Both the position numbers and the translations under genes were made by a program. The notes below the pieces were generated by a model. That model was given only the letters and a program-made list of their open reading frames with translations, was not told the origin of the DNA and made no database searches. 5,362 bases of DNA from Dehalococcoidia bacterium LH_S1 (GTDB lineage: Bacteria > Chloroflexota > Dehalococcoidia > SZUA-161 > SpSt-899), in contig JAGXOF010000068.1 of NCBI GenBank assembly GCA_023660035.1, positions 1 through 5,362 on the forward strand, in the 5' to 3' direction. Positions 1 through 5,259 of the stretch are shown here, in pieces (the first letter of the stretch is position 1; each line of letters starts with the position of its first letter).

Positions 1-50
1 TCTATTCCGGGAGATTAATAAGTCTCTTGAACGAGTTTCCTCATGACAAG

Positions 51-77
51 TTATCCACATATTCACACTATTCACAA
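51..77 (+). repeat. Three head-to-tail DnaA-box-like 9-mers
   Basis: TTATCCACA at 51-59 matches the bacterial DnaA-box consensus TTATNCACA exactly. It is followed without a gap by TATTCACAC (60-68) and TATTCACAA (69-77), so the same 9-base phase is kept over three units. An A-rich tract follows (77-101). The third unit differs from the consensus at positions 2 and 3, and the second also at its last base. The cluster could be a DnaA-binding site for regulation or replication, or a chance repeat. No replication gene is visible nearby, so I do not call an origin. Confidence 0.35.
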
Positions 78-223
78 AGAAAAAGTAGCAAAAAGAAAAG
101 GTTATTACTACCCCTCCCAGGCCCATTTCTGGATTAGAAAAGACTCATGAGGCTCCCTTAGATAAAGATAGAGCCTGACCCCAGCCGTAGTACCTCTCTC
201 TGCCCTGGTATACAGGCACATCC

Positions 224-252
224 TTTACGGGATTACCCCACAATGCTAAGAT
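224..252 (+). promoter_or_regulatory. Weak sigma-70-type promoter candidate for the transporter pair
   Basis: TTTACG (224-229) and TAAGAT (247-252) are separated by exactly 17 bases, each matching four of six consensus positions. A TGC directly before the -10 box gives an extended -10 element. It lies about 90 bases before the MFS start. The match is modest and could be chance, but it is the best plus-strand candidate I see in this flank. Confidence 0.28.
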
Positions 253-342
253 TAGATACTGGACGAACGCACTATGAATCGAAGAGAAATTCCCCCCCAG
301 AAGCCAATCCTCCAATGTGCCCCGGGAGTCAGTTAATCTGAG

Positions 343-1596
343 ATGAATCCCTTTAAAATATTCTACGGGTGGTGGATTGTAATCGCCACCTTCTTAATTA
401 CGCTGTATGTGGGAGGGGTTGTGTTCTACGGCTTTACCGCTATATTTGAGCCCATTGCTGATGATATGGAATGGAGCTATACTCAGGTCTCACTGGCCTC
501 ATCGTTGCGAGGTTTGGAGGCCGGACTTCTCGCCCCCTTGATGGGGATGCTCACGGACCGCTGGGGGCCAAGAAAGCTATTATTTGGCGGCGGGCTCCTC
601 GTAGCAACAGGAATGATTCTCCTGAGCTACACTGATTCCCTCCTCACATTCTACGGGGCCTTTGCTATATTGGCTTTAGGCAGCAGCAGCTGTACCACCA
701 CCGTACTAATGACTGCCGTAGCTAACTGGTTCCGAAACAAAGTAGGGGTAGCCAGTGGCATCGCTATTTCCGGCTTCGGTTTCAGTGGCCTTTTCATCCC
801 TCTAATAGTAAAATTAATCGACATGTATGAGTGGCGCATGGCTATTCTAATCCTTGGTGTTGGGGCATTCATCGTCATTATACCGCTGTCACTTCTCTTC
901 CGACATAAGCCTGAACAGTATGGTTATGTGCCTGACGGATACTTGAGCAAAATAACGACTCCTGCTAGCAGTACAGTAACTGAGGGACCAAAATTCAAAG
1001 TCACACAGGCAATTAAGACTGGCACCTTCTGGAAAATAGCCATATCCTTATTCTGCCATATGGCCATTGTCAGTGCCATTGCTACACACGTGATGCCTTA
1101 CCTGAGCAGTGTTGGCGTTGCAAGGTCGACATCAGCCCTTGTAGCCGCTGCAATCCCGCTGGTCAGCGTTGCTGGTCGGATCGGACTTGGCCAACTTGGA
1201 GATAAAGTGGAGAAAAGAATAGCAGTTGCAACTTCCTTGTCCCTGATGTGCATTGGAGCGGTGCTTTTCGCATACGCACCCTCCTCGGGAATTTGGTTGC
1301 TCGTGGCTTTCGTCTGCCTTTTCGGGGTCGGTTATGGTGGTACCAACGCACTCAGGCCAGCGTTGGTAAGAGAGTATTACGGAAGGGCTGACTTCGGAAC
1401 GATCTTCGGTCTAATAACAGGTATAAGCATGCTTGGATCCATCATGGGCCCAGCCGTTGCCGGCTGGGCATACGACTATTGGGGCGGCACCTATAATGGC
1501 ATATGGTATTTCTTTGCATTTCTCACTCTAACAGCTTTCACGCTTGTCATGAGCATCCGCTCACTCAAAGGCACCAGTGTAAGTGAATTGACATAA
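343..1596 (+). CDS. Major facilitator superfamily (MFS) transporter
   Basis: This is an inner-membrane secondary transporter of 417 residues, the usual length for a 12-helix MFS protein. The first helix opens with FYGWWIV (residues 7-13), a signature common in monocarboxylate/oxalate-formate-type MFS proteins. Motif A between helices 2 and 3 is clear (GMLTDRWGPRK, 68-78), and a second copy-like loop (GRIGLGQLGDKVEKR, 278-292) marks the second six-helix half. A hydrophilic loop at about 187-225 separates the halves. The substrate cannot be read from the sequence; a small organic anion is a family-based guess. ATG at 343 is chosen because it gives the normal short N-terminus. No good Shine-Dalgarno precedes it (nearest is GGGAG at 326-330, about 12 bases upstream). 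The stop overlaps the next permease gene by one base, so the two are probably one operon. Confidence 0.9.
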   Translation: MNPFKIFYGWWIVIATFLITLYVGGVVFYGFTAIFEPIADDMEWSYTQVSLASSLRGLEAGLLAPLMGMLTDRWGPRKLLFGGGLLVATGMILLSYTDSLLTFYGAFAILALGSSSCTTTVLMTAVANWFRNKVGVASGIAISGFGFSGLFIPLIVKLIDMYEWRMAILILGVGAFIVIIPLSLLFRHKPEQYGYVPDGYLSKITTPASSTVTEGPKFKVTQAIKTGTFWKIAISLFCHMAIVSAIATHVMPYLSSVGVARSTSALVAAAIPLVSVAGRIGLGQLGDKVEKRIAVATSLSLMCIGAVLFAYAPSSGIWLLVAFVCLFGVGYGGTNALRPALVREYYGRADFGTIFGLITGISMLGSIMGPAVAGWAYDYWGGTYNGIWYFFAFLTLTAFTLVMSIRSLKGTSVSELT

Positions 1597-2510
1597 TGAT
1601 GTTACTGAATTGGGCAAACGCCGCTATCCTCAGCGCCGCCATTCTGGCAGGGGTCAACACAGTCGACAGCCATCTTATCACGAAAAGGATGCCCAGCCTG
1701 AGGGTATTCCTGATCCTGCCAGCACTTATCGCAGCTATATACGGCAGCATAATCCTTTGCCTCTTTCCCTTCCCTCAAGGCGTTGATTTAGTCCCTCTCT
1801 CGCTTGCTATTACATCAGCACTTCTTCGTTCAGCTGGAATCGCGCTATTTCTGTTCATGATGCAAACGGAGGAGGTCTCACGGATCATGCCGGTGGTAAA
1901 TACCAACCCGGTGCTCGTTGCTATCCTGGCAGTTCCTCTATTGGGAGAAACGCTGATTCACATGGAGTGGACAGCTATATTCGTTACCGTTGCCGGGGCA
2001 GTGCTTATCTCCGTTAAACCAGGGGTAAGACTGGTAAAAACGTGGCTTGGCAAACCGCTCATTTTTCCTCTCATAGCCAGCCTGTTTCTCGCGGGGTCAA
2101 ATCTGACCAGTAAATATGCTCTGGAGTACATCTCGTATTGGAACATGTATGCCATCGGAGCACTGGGAATGGCATTTGTTTTTCTGGTTATTTCAGTTAG
2201 ACCTGCTACCCTCCGCCATCTCCGTAACATAGATCAACCAAAATCAACTCTCTCAATTCAGGTATGTAATGAATCTCTTGTTCCTGTTGCAGGAATCTTT
2301 CTCTACTGGGCAATCCAGAACGGGCCAGTATCGTTGGTCTCGACAATAGCCGGGGCTCAGCCCGTGTTTGTTTTCCTGTACGCGTTAATTATAAGTCGCA
2401 TATCATCTACTCTTCTTTTGGAGCAAGGTATGGGAAAAGGAACGATTGCCTTGAGAATTATCTCCATCGCGATGATCGTTGGAGGGATAACGACCATCCA
2501 CCTCGCATGA
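1596..2510 (+). CDS. EamA/DMT-family permease
   Basis: The 304-residue, strongly hydrophobic protein has the size and two-repeat layout of drug/metabolite transporter (DMT, EamA) permeases with about ten helices. The first repeat ends in the typical stretch RIMPVVNTNPVLVAILAVPL (97-116), followed by LGETL and a Trp-containing helix ending GAVLIS (134-139). The second repeat is seen in VSLVSTIAGAQPVFVFLYAL (245-264), also followed by an acidic residue and a final helix ending GGITTIHLA. A polar linker (about 202-225) is less usual in length. Such proteins export or import small metabolites, but the substrate is unknown. The ATG shares its A with the MFS stop (TAATG) and has no clear ribosome binding site of its own, so translation is probably coupled. 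A second Met follows directly and could be the real start. The gene ends three bases before the convergent repressor gene, leaving no room for a terminator between them. Confidence 0.85.
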   Translation: MMLLNWANAAILSAAILAGVNTVDSHLITKRMPSLRVFLILPALIAAIYGSIILCLFPFPQGVDLVPLSLAITSALLRSAGIALFLFMMQTEEVSRIMPVVNTNPVLVAILAVPLLGETLIHMEWTAIFVTVAGAVLISVKPGVRLVKTWLGKPLIFPLIASLFLAGSNLTSKYALEYISYWNMYAIGALGMAFVFLVISVRPATLRHLRNIDQPKSTLSIQVCNESLVPVAGIFLYWAIQNGPVSLVSTIAGAQPVFVFLYALIISRISSTLLLEQGMGKGTIALRIISIAMIVGGITTIHLA

Positions 2511-2513
2511 GCA

Positions 2514-2777
2514 CTACGACTGGTTGCTGTCTCCAACACGAATACGGCCCCAGATGGCAACAGTACGGGCAAGGGAATCAACTGTCACATCCCCCGAATC
2601 ATCGGTTTTGCGAAAACAGAGTTGCATGTAATTATTTAACAACAGTGCCCCTACCCCTTCACTGCCAGATCGGACCGCGGCAAGCTGGGTTACTATGCTC
2701 TCGCAATCGCGGCCCCCATCGATCATCTTCTCGATGCCACGCACTTGTCCCTCAATTCTCTTCAACCTGTTAAGCAA
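2514..2777 (-). CDS. CsoR/FrmR-family (DUF156) transcriptional repressor, CstR-like ligand pattern
   Basis: This 87-residue all-helical repressor belongs to the family of copper (CsoR), nickel (RcnR), formaldehyde (FrmR) and persulfide (CstR) sensors. The family opening RLKRIEGQVRGIEKMI is at residues 4-19, Cys25 sits in GRDCESIVTQLAAVRS, and Cys54 lies 29 residues later, exactly the Cys-Cys spacing of CsoR and CstR. The His that binds copper in CsoR, four residues before the second Cys, is Tyr50 here (LLLNNYMQLC). Loss of that His is a feature of persulfide-sensing CstR, so sulfur-species sensing is a reasonable inference, not proof. The start is TTG: upstream in-frame codons reach a TAA without an ATG, and AAAGGGA lies three bases before the TTG. 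This makes the N-terminus shorter than in most relatives. It is divergent from the pantothenate operon and convergent with the permease. No sulfur or metal genes are in view, so its targets are unknown. Confidence 0.85.
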   Translation of the reverse strand: MLNRLKRIEGQVRGIEKMIDGGRDCESIVTQLAAVRSGSEGVGALLLNNYMQLCFRKTDDSGDVTVDSLARTVAIWGRIRVGDSNQS

Positions 2778-2822
2778 TATTCCCTTTGAAATATGTTACC
2801 CGGATTCCCCGGCCAAAAGGGC

Positions 2823-2851
2823 TTGACTCAGTCACATTAGTTTGCTATACT
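2823..2851 (+). promoter_or_regulatory. Strong sigma-70-type promoter of the pantothenate operon
   Basis: TTGACT (-35, 2823-2828) and TATACT (-10, 2846-2851) each match five of six consensus bases with the ideal 17-base spacer. TGC directly before the -10 box adds an extended -10 element. Transcription should start near 2858, giving a leader of about 217 nt. This is the best promoter in the window. Confidence 0.82.
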
Positions 2852-2857
2852 ATAATT

Positions 2858-3075
2858 ATGACTATTGACCTTTTAGGCAGTAAGTCGTGAGTTTACCGGT
2901 TGGTAAATTCGGTGACAACCTGGAGAGTTAAAAATCGAGCTGCTCGGATCCTGGGTGACCGAGATGGTGAGTAGAGAGGATGAAAGCCTTCTCGGATTAT
3001 GCCTGGGGAGGCTTTTTATGATTCGGGGTTCGTGCTCCGAAGGCGGATTGTAATTTAGGGAAAAGGAAACAAAAC
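2858..3075 (+). promoter_or_regulatory. Structured 5' leader with attenuator (candidate pan-motif RNA or riboswitch)
   Basis: The leader runs from the predicted start of transcription to the first pantothenate gene and contains ordered structure. Hairpin 1 has a perfect stem GAGTTTACC (2889-2897) with GGTAAATTC (2902-2910, one G-U) and a GGTT loop. It can be extended by GTC/GAC (2884-2886 with 2914-2916) and an outer stem TTTTAGG/CCTGGAG (2871-2877 with 2919-2925, three G-U pairs), leaving an unpaired AA at 2917-2918. Hairpin 2 pairs CTCGG (2943-2947) with CCGAG (2959-2963). CCGAGA (2959-2964) can instead pair with TCTCGG (2990-2995) inside the terminator stem, which would block termination. 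A further hairpin, TTCGGGG/CTCCGAA (3022-3028 with 3035-3041), lies before the ribosome binding site. Known pan-motif RNAs occur in leaders of pantothenate operons, often in tandem, including in Chloroflexota. I cannot verify a covariance-model match by eye. Confidence 0.65.
2983..3017 (+). terminator. Intrinsic terminator/attenuator inside the pan operon leader
   Basis: AAAGCCTTCTCGG (2983-2995) pairs with CCTGGGGAGGCTTT as far as 3015, giving a 13-bp stem with three G-U pairs and a 7-base loop (2996-3002). It ends in TTTTT (3013-3017). It lies after a strong promoter and about 60 bases before the first gene of the operon, so it can only make sense as a regulated attenuator. The 5' arm contains CTCGG, the same word as hairpin 2 of the leader, which lets CCGAG switch partners. 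Confidence 0.75.
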
Positions 3076-3960
3076 ATGGTTAGGCTAGGATTCATTGGTG
3101 CGGGCACAACTGGCACTGCTCTTGCGGTTCTCCTTCATAGCAAGGGTTATGATATAGCCTCTGTGGCTAGCCGCAGTGCCTCATCGGCCAATGCGCTGGC
3201 CAGTGCCGTTGGCTGTCAAGCATATGAGGATAATCAGTCCGTTGCTGATAACGCTGATATCGTTTTCGTTACTACACCTGATAGCGCCATTCAGCAGGTT
3301 GTAGGGGAAGTTAAATGGCGTGAGGGACAAAGCGTGGTGCATTGCAGCGGTGCTGACTCGGTCGATATATTGCAAAAGGCTAAGGACGACGGCGCTGATG
3401 TTGGTGCTTTCCACCCACTGCAGACATTTGCCAGTGTAACTCATGCTATTGATAATCTGCCTGGCTCTACATTTGCTTTAGAGGCTGAGGGTGCGTTGCT
3501 TGATGAACTAAGGGGGATAGTAAAGGCTCTGGAAGGTTCCTGGGTAGTGCTGGGGCCGGGTGACAAGGTACTCTACCATGCTGCTGCGGTGATTGCCTGC
3601 AATTATATGGTAACTTTAACAAATATGGCCGGTGAGCTGTGGCAGGCCTTTGGTAGTTCGGCCCAAGAGGCGGCCAAAGCTCTTATGCCGCTGATTCACG
3701 GAACAGTAAATAACATTGAAAATGTGGGATTGCCCGATTGCCTCACAGGGCCAATTGCTCGCGGGGATCTGGGAACCGTTCGCAAGCACCTCGATGCCCT
3801 GGAAAAGAGGGCCCCGGCAATAGCTTCAACGTATCGCGATCTGGGATTACAAACCACCCCGATAGCATTGTCAAAAGGGAAGATCGATGAGGAGAGGGCG
3901 GAGGACTTGCGCCGCTTGCTGGCGGGGAAGGAGAACAAAGTTTCAAAGGAGGATCGCTAA
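3076..3960 (+). CDS. Rossmann-like/DUF2520 oxidoreductase, probable ketopantoate-reductase step
   Basis: The 294-residue protein has an N-terminal NAD(P)-binding Rossmann fold with GFIGAGTTGTAL (residues 5-16, GxGxxG at 8-13). It also has the family words VVHCSGA (87-93), GAFHPLQTF (110-118), and a helical C-terminal DUF2520 part with KVLYHAAAVIACNYMVTL (164-181) and LTGPIARGD (223-231). It leads an operon with panD and panB. The pathway needs reduction of ketopantoate to pantoate, and no classical panE or ilvC is in view. I therefore infer that it does this step, but the family is often left unassigned. A third ketopantoate reductase type, PanG, has been described in Francisella; I cannot establish from here that this is the same family. 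AAAAGGA (3061-3067) lies eight bases before ATG 3076. The stop overlaps panD by one base (TAATG). Expression should be controlled by the leader attenuator. Confidence 0.85.
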   Translation: MVRLGFIGAGTTGTALAVLLHSKGYDIASVASRSASSANALASAVGCQAYEDNQSVADNADIVFVTTPDSAIQQVVGEVKWREGQSVVHCSGADSVDILQKAKDDGADVGAFHPLQTFASVTHAIDNLPGSTFALEAEGALLDELRGIVKALEGSWVVLGPGDKVLYHAAAVIACNYMVTLTNMAGELWQAFGSSAQEAAKALMPLIHGTVNNIENVGLPDCLTGPIARGDLGTVRKHLDALEKRAPAIASTYRDLGLQTTPIALSKGKIDEERAEDLRRLLAGKENKVSKEDR

Positions 3961-4331
3961 TGAGGACGATGCTGAAAGGAAAGATGCACCGAGCCTATGT
4001 TACGGATGCAGTGATTGACTATGAGGGAAGTATCACAATTGACCGGACTCTTATGGAAGCGGCGGATATCCTGCCGTATGAGAGGGTGCATGTACTTGAT
4101 GTGACCAACGGAGCACGGCTGGAAACATATGCGATCGAAGGTGAAACAGGAGAGATATGTATTAACGGGGCCGCCGCTAGACTGATTTATAAAGGAGACA
4201 AGGTTATTATCCTTGCGTACGATCTGGTCTCGGAAGAGGAAGCCCGGAATTGGGAGCCAAGGAAGGTCTTCGTTAACGAGCAGAATGAAATCGTCTCGAT
4301 AGGTGAGGTGGATACACTTCCAGTTCACTAA
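3960..4331 (+). CDS. panD: Aspartate 1-decarboxylase proenzyme
   Basis: PanD decarboxylates L-aspartate to beta-alanine for pantothenate. It is a cytosolic pyruvoyl enzyme that cleaves itself between Gly and Ser. The cleavage site is seen as YEGSITID, Gly23-Ser24. Lys8 (KGKMHRAYVT, 6-15), the family Arg-Tyr pair Arg53 and Tyr57 in TNGARLETYAI, and the NGAAARL stretch (69-75) are all in place. At 123 residues it is close to the usual length of about 126, and the catalytic part looks intact. The start ATG 3960 shares a base with the preceding stop. A near-perfect AAAGGAGG (3945-3952), seven bases upstream and inside the preceding gene, fixes the start. It is the middle gene of the operon; the next gene follows after a 72-base spacer filled with 9-bp repeats. 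Confidence 0.96.
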   Translation: MRTMLKGKMHRAYVTDAVIDYEGSITIDRTLMEAADILPYERVHVLDVTNGARLETYAIEGETGEICINGAAARLIYKGDKVIILAYDLVSEEEARNWEPRKVFVNEQNEIVSIGEVDTLPVH

Positions 4332-4392
4332 ACATAATAAACTCAACAAAGTCAACAAACTCAATAGACTCAGCGAGCTCGACGAACTCGAG
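4330..4392 (+). repeat. Tandem array of degenerate 9-bp repeats between panD and panB
   Basis: Six contiguous 9-base units fill 4339-4392: AAACTCAAC, AAAGTCAAC, AAACTCAAT, AGACTCAGC, GAGCTCGAC, GAACTCGAG. A weaker unit, AAACATAAT (4330-4338), precedes them and includes the last two bases of the panD stop codon. The consensus is RAACTCAAC, with a TC core at positions 5-6 in every one of the six units. Units drift from A-rich on the left to G/C-richer on the right, and the last unit merges into the panB ribosome binding site at 4391. On the complement strand the array reads as Leu/Ser-rich codons, which explains a long but spurious reading frame there. Confidence 0.8.
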
Positions 4393-4402
4393 GAGGAGGT
4401 GA
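4391..4402 (+). promoter_or_regulatory. Extended ribosome binding site that fixes the panB GTG start
   Basis: AGGAGGAGGTGA provides two overlapping Shine-Dalgarno registers, AGGAGG at 4391-4396 (seven bases before GTG 4404) and AGGAGGTGA at 4394-4402. This supports GTG at 4404 over the in-frame ATG at 4434, which lacks a site at proper spacing. Confidence 0.85.
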
Positions 4403-4403
4403 A

Positions 4404-5231
4404 GTGACTGTTACTGTCAGGCAAGTATGGGGGATGAAACAAAAGGGTGAGAAAATCTGCATGCTGACGGCTTATGATTACTCCACTGCCAAACTCGTGG
4501 ATGAGGCTGGAGTGCCGCTTATTCTTGTGGGAGATAGTCTGGGAATGGTGGTTTTGGGATATGATTCAACCATCCCTGTCACCATGGATGTGATGATCCA
4601 TCATACCAAGGCGGTCGTCAGAGGGACGAAGAATGCCATGGTAGTTGCTGACCTACCTTTCATGACTTACCATGTCTCGGTCGAGGATGCGCTTCGCAAT
4701 GCAGGAAGGTTCCTCCAGGAGGCAGGGGCACAGGCCGTGAAGCTGGAAGGGGGTGAGGAGGTAGCCGAAAAGGTGGCGCGTGTCGTCTCCAGTGGGATCC
4801 CGGTTGTGGGACATTTAGGATATACTCCCCAATCCATGCACCAGCTGGGTGGGCCCAGGGCCATAGGTAAAAGCACTGAGGCAGCCGAGAAGCTCATTAG
4901 GGATGCACGTGCGCTTGAGGATGCCGGGGCCTTCTCTATCGTTCTTGAGCTGGTTCCTGCTCCTTTGGCAAAGCTTGTGACGGAGAAGGTTGGGGTTCCC
5001 ACCATTGGTATTGGTGCAGGAAAGGATTGTGATGGGCAAGTTCAGGTGATAAATGACGTTCTTGGCCTTTCCTCTGACTTTGTACCCAAGCACGCCAAAC
5101 AGTATGCTACGCTTCACGAGACTATCAGATCAGCGGTAACTGAGTATTTAACTGAGGTTAAGGAAGGTACGTTCCCGACCCCTGAAAACAGCTCCACAAT
5201 GGATGAATCCATTCTGTCAGGATTGCGCTAG
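4404..5231 (+). CDS. panB: 3-methyl-2-oxobutanoate hydroxymethyltransferase (ketopantoate hydroxymethyltransferase)
   Basis: PanB transfers a hydroxymethyl group from 5,10-methylene-tetrahydrofolate to alpha-ketoisovalerate, the first committed step to pantoate; it is cytosolic and needs a divalent metal. The 275 residues form the expected TIM barrel and match the family length. Visible motifs are LTAYDYSTAKL (21-31), LVGDSLGMVVLGYDST (41-56) with metal ligand Asp44, VVADLPFMTY (80-89) with Asp83, and AVKLEGG (111-117) with Glu115. Further along are GHLGYTPQS (136-144), LELVP (181-185) with catalytic Glu182, and IGIGAGKDCDGQVQV (201-215). The short C-terminal tail after about 255 is typically variable. 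The GTG start is supported by the strong ribosome binding site directly before it. It is the last recognisable gene of the operon; no clear terminator follows, and a broken transposase frame in the opposite direction ends 29 bases after the stop. Confidence 0.97.
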   Translation: MTVTVRQVWGMKQKGEKICMLTAYDYSTAKLVDEAGVPLILVGDSLGMVVLGYDSTIPVTMDVMIHHTKAVVRGTKNAMVVADLPFMTYHVSVEDALRNAGRFLQEAGAQAVKLEGGEEVAEKVARVVSSGIPVVGHLGYTPQSMHQLGGPRAIGKSTEAAEKLIRDARALEDAGAFSIVLELVPAPLAKLVTEKVGVPTIGIGAGKDCDGQVQVINDVLGLSSDFVPKHAKQYATLHETIRSAVTEYLTEVKEGTFPTPENSSTMDESILSGLR

Positions 5232-5259
5232 TCCCCCTCTTTGGCCAATCCGTGTCAAA

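Larger units (their letters stand above)
1..342. other. Gene-poor left flank upstream of the MFS gene
   Basis: I find no convincing gene in this stretch. One plus-strand frame is open from the left edge to a TGA at 44-46 and reads LFREINKSLERVSS, which could be the tail of a gene lying further left but is too short to identify. Another frame is open from the edge to 137 without recognisable content. The stretch holds a DnaA-box-like cluster (51-77), small hairpins with no T-run behind them (AGGCTC 150-155 with GAGCCT 171-176; TGCCCTG 201-207 with CAGGCA 213-218), a run of seven C at 292-298 and a weak promoter candidate (224-252). A 20-codon ATG frame (274-336) has no ribosome binding site, so I do not call it. 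Confidence 0.5.

Noticed and set aside
2..46. Possible tail of an upstream gene (LFREINKSLERVSS)
   Set aside because: Only 14 residues, no recognisable motif; other frames are equally open at the edge.
292..298. Run of seven C as a phase-variation tract
   Set aside because: It is not in a credible coding region or promoter spacer, and the run is short.
274..336. A 20-codon ATG frame just before the MFS gene, a possible leader peptide
   Set aside because: It has no ribosome binding site, no run of regulatory codons and no terminator behind it.
2507..2773. An 88-codon plus-strand frame after the DMT permease
   Set aside because: It is exactly antisense to the CsoR-family gene, whose protein has clear family motifs.
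2858..3075. T-box, TPP, SAM or other classical riboswitch in the leader
   Set aside because: I see no T-box TGGNACCGCG word nor the conserved cores of these classes that I can recognise; only the general attenuator layout is supported.
4339..4392. CRISPR array
   Set aside because: The units are 9 bases, contiguous and without spacers, which is a tandem repeat and not a CRISPR layout.
3957..4442. A 161-codon minus-strand reading frame rich in Ser and Leu
   Set aside because: It lies antisense to panD, and its Ser/Leu-rich part is simply the complement of the 9-bp repeat array; no ribosome binding site or family motif.
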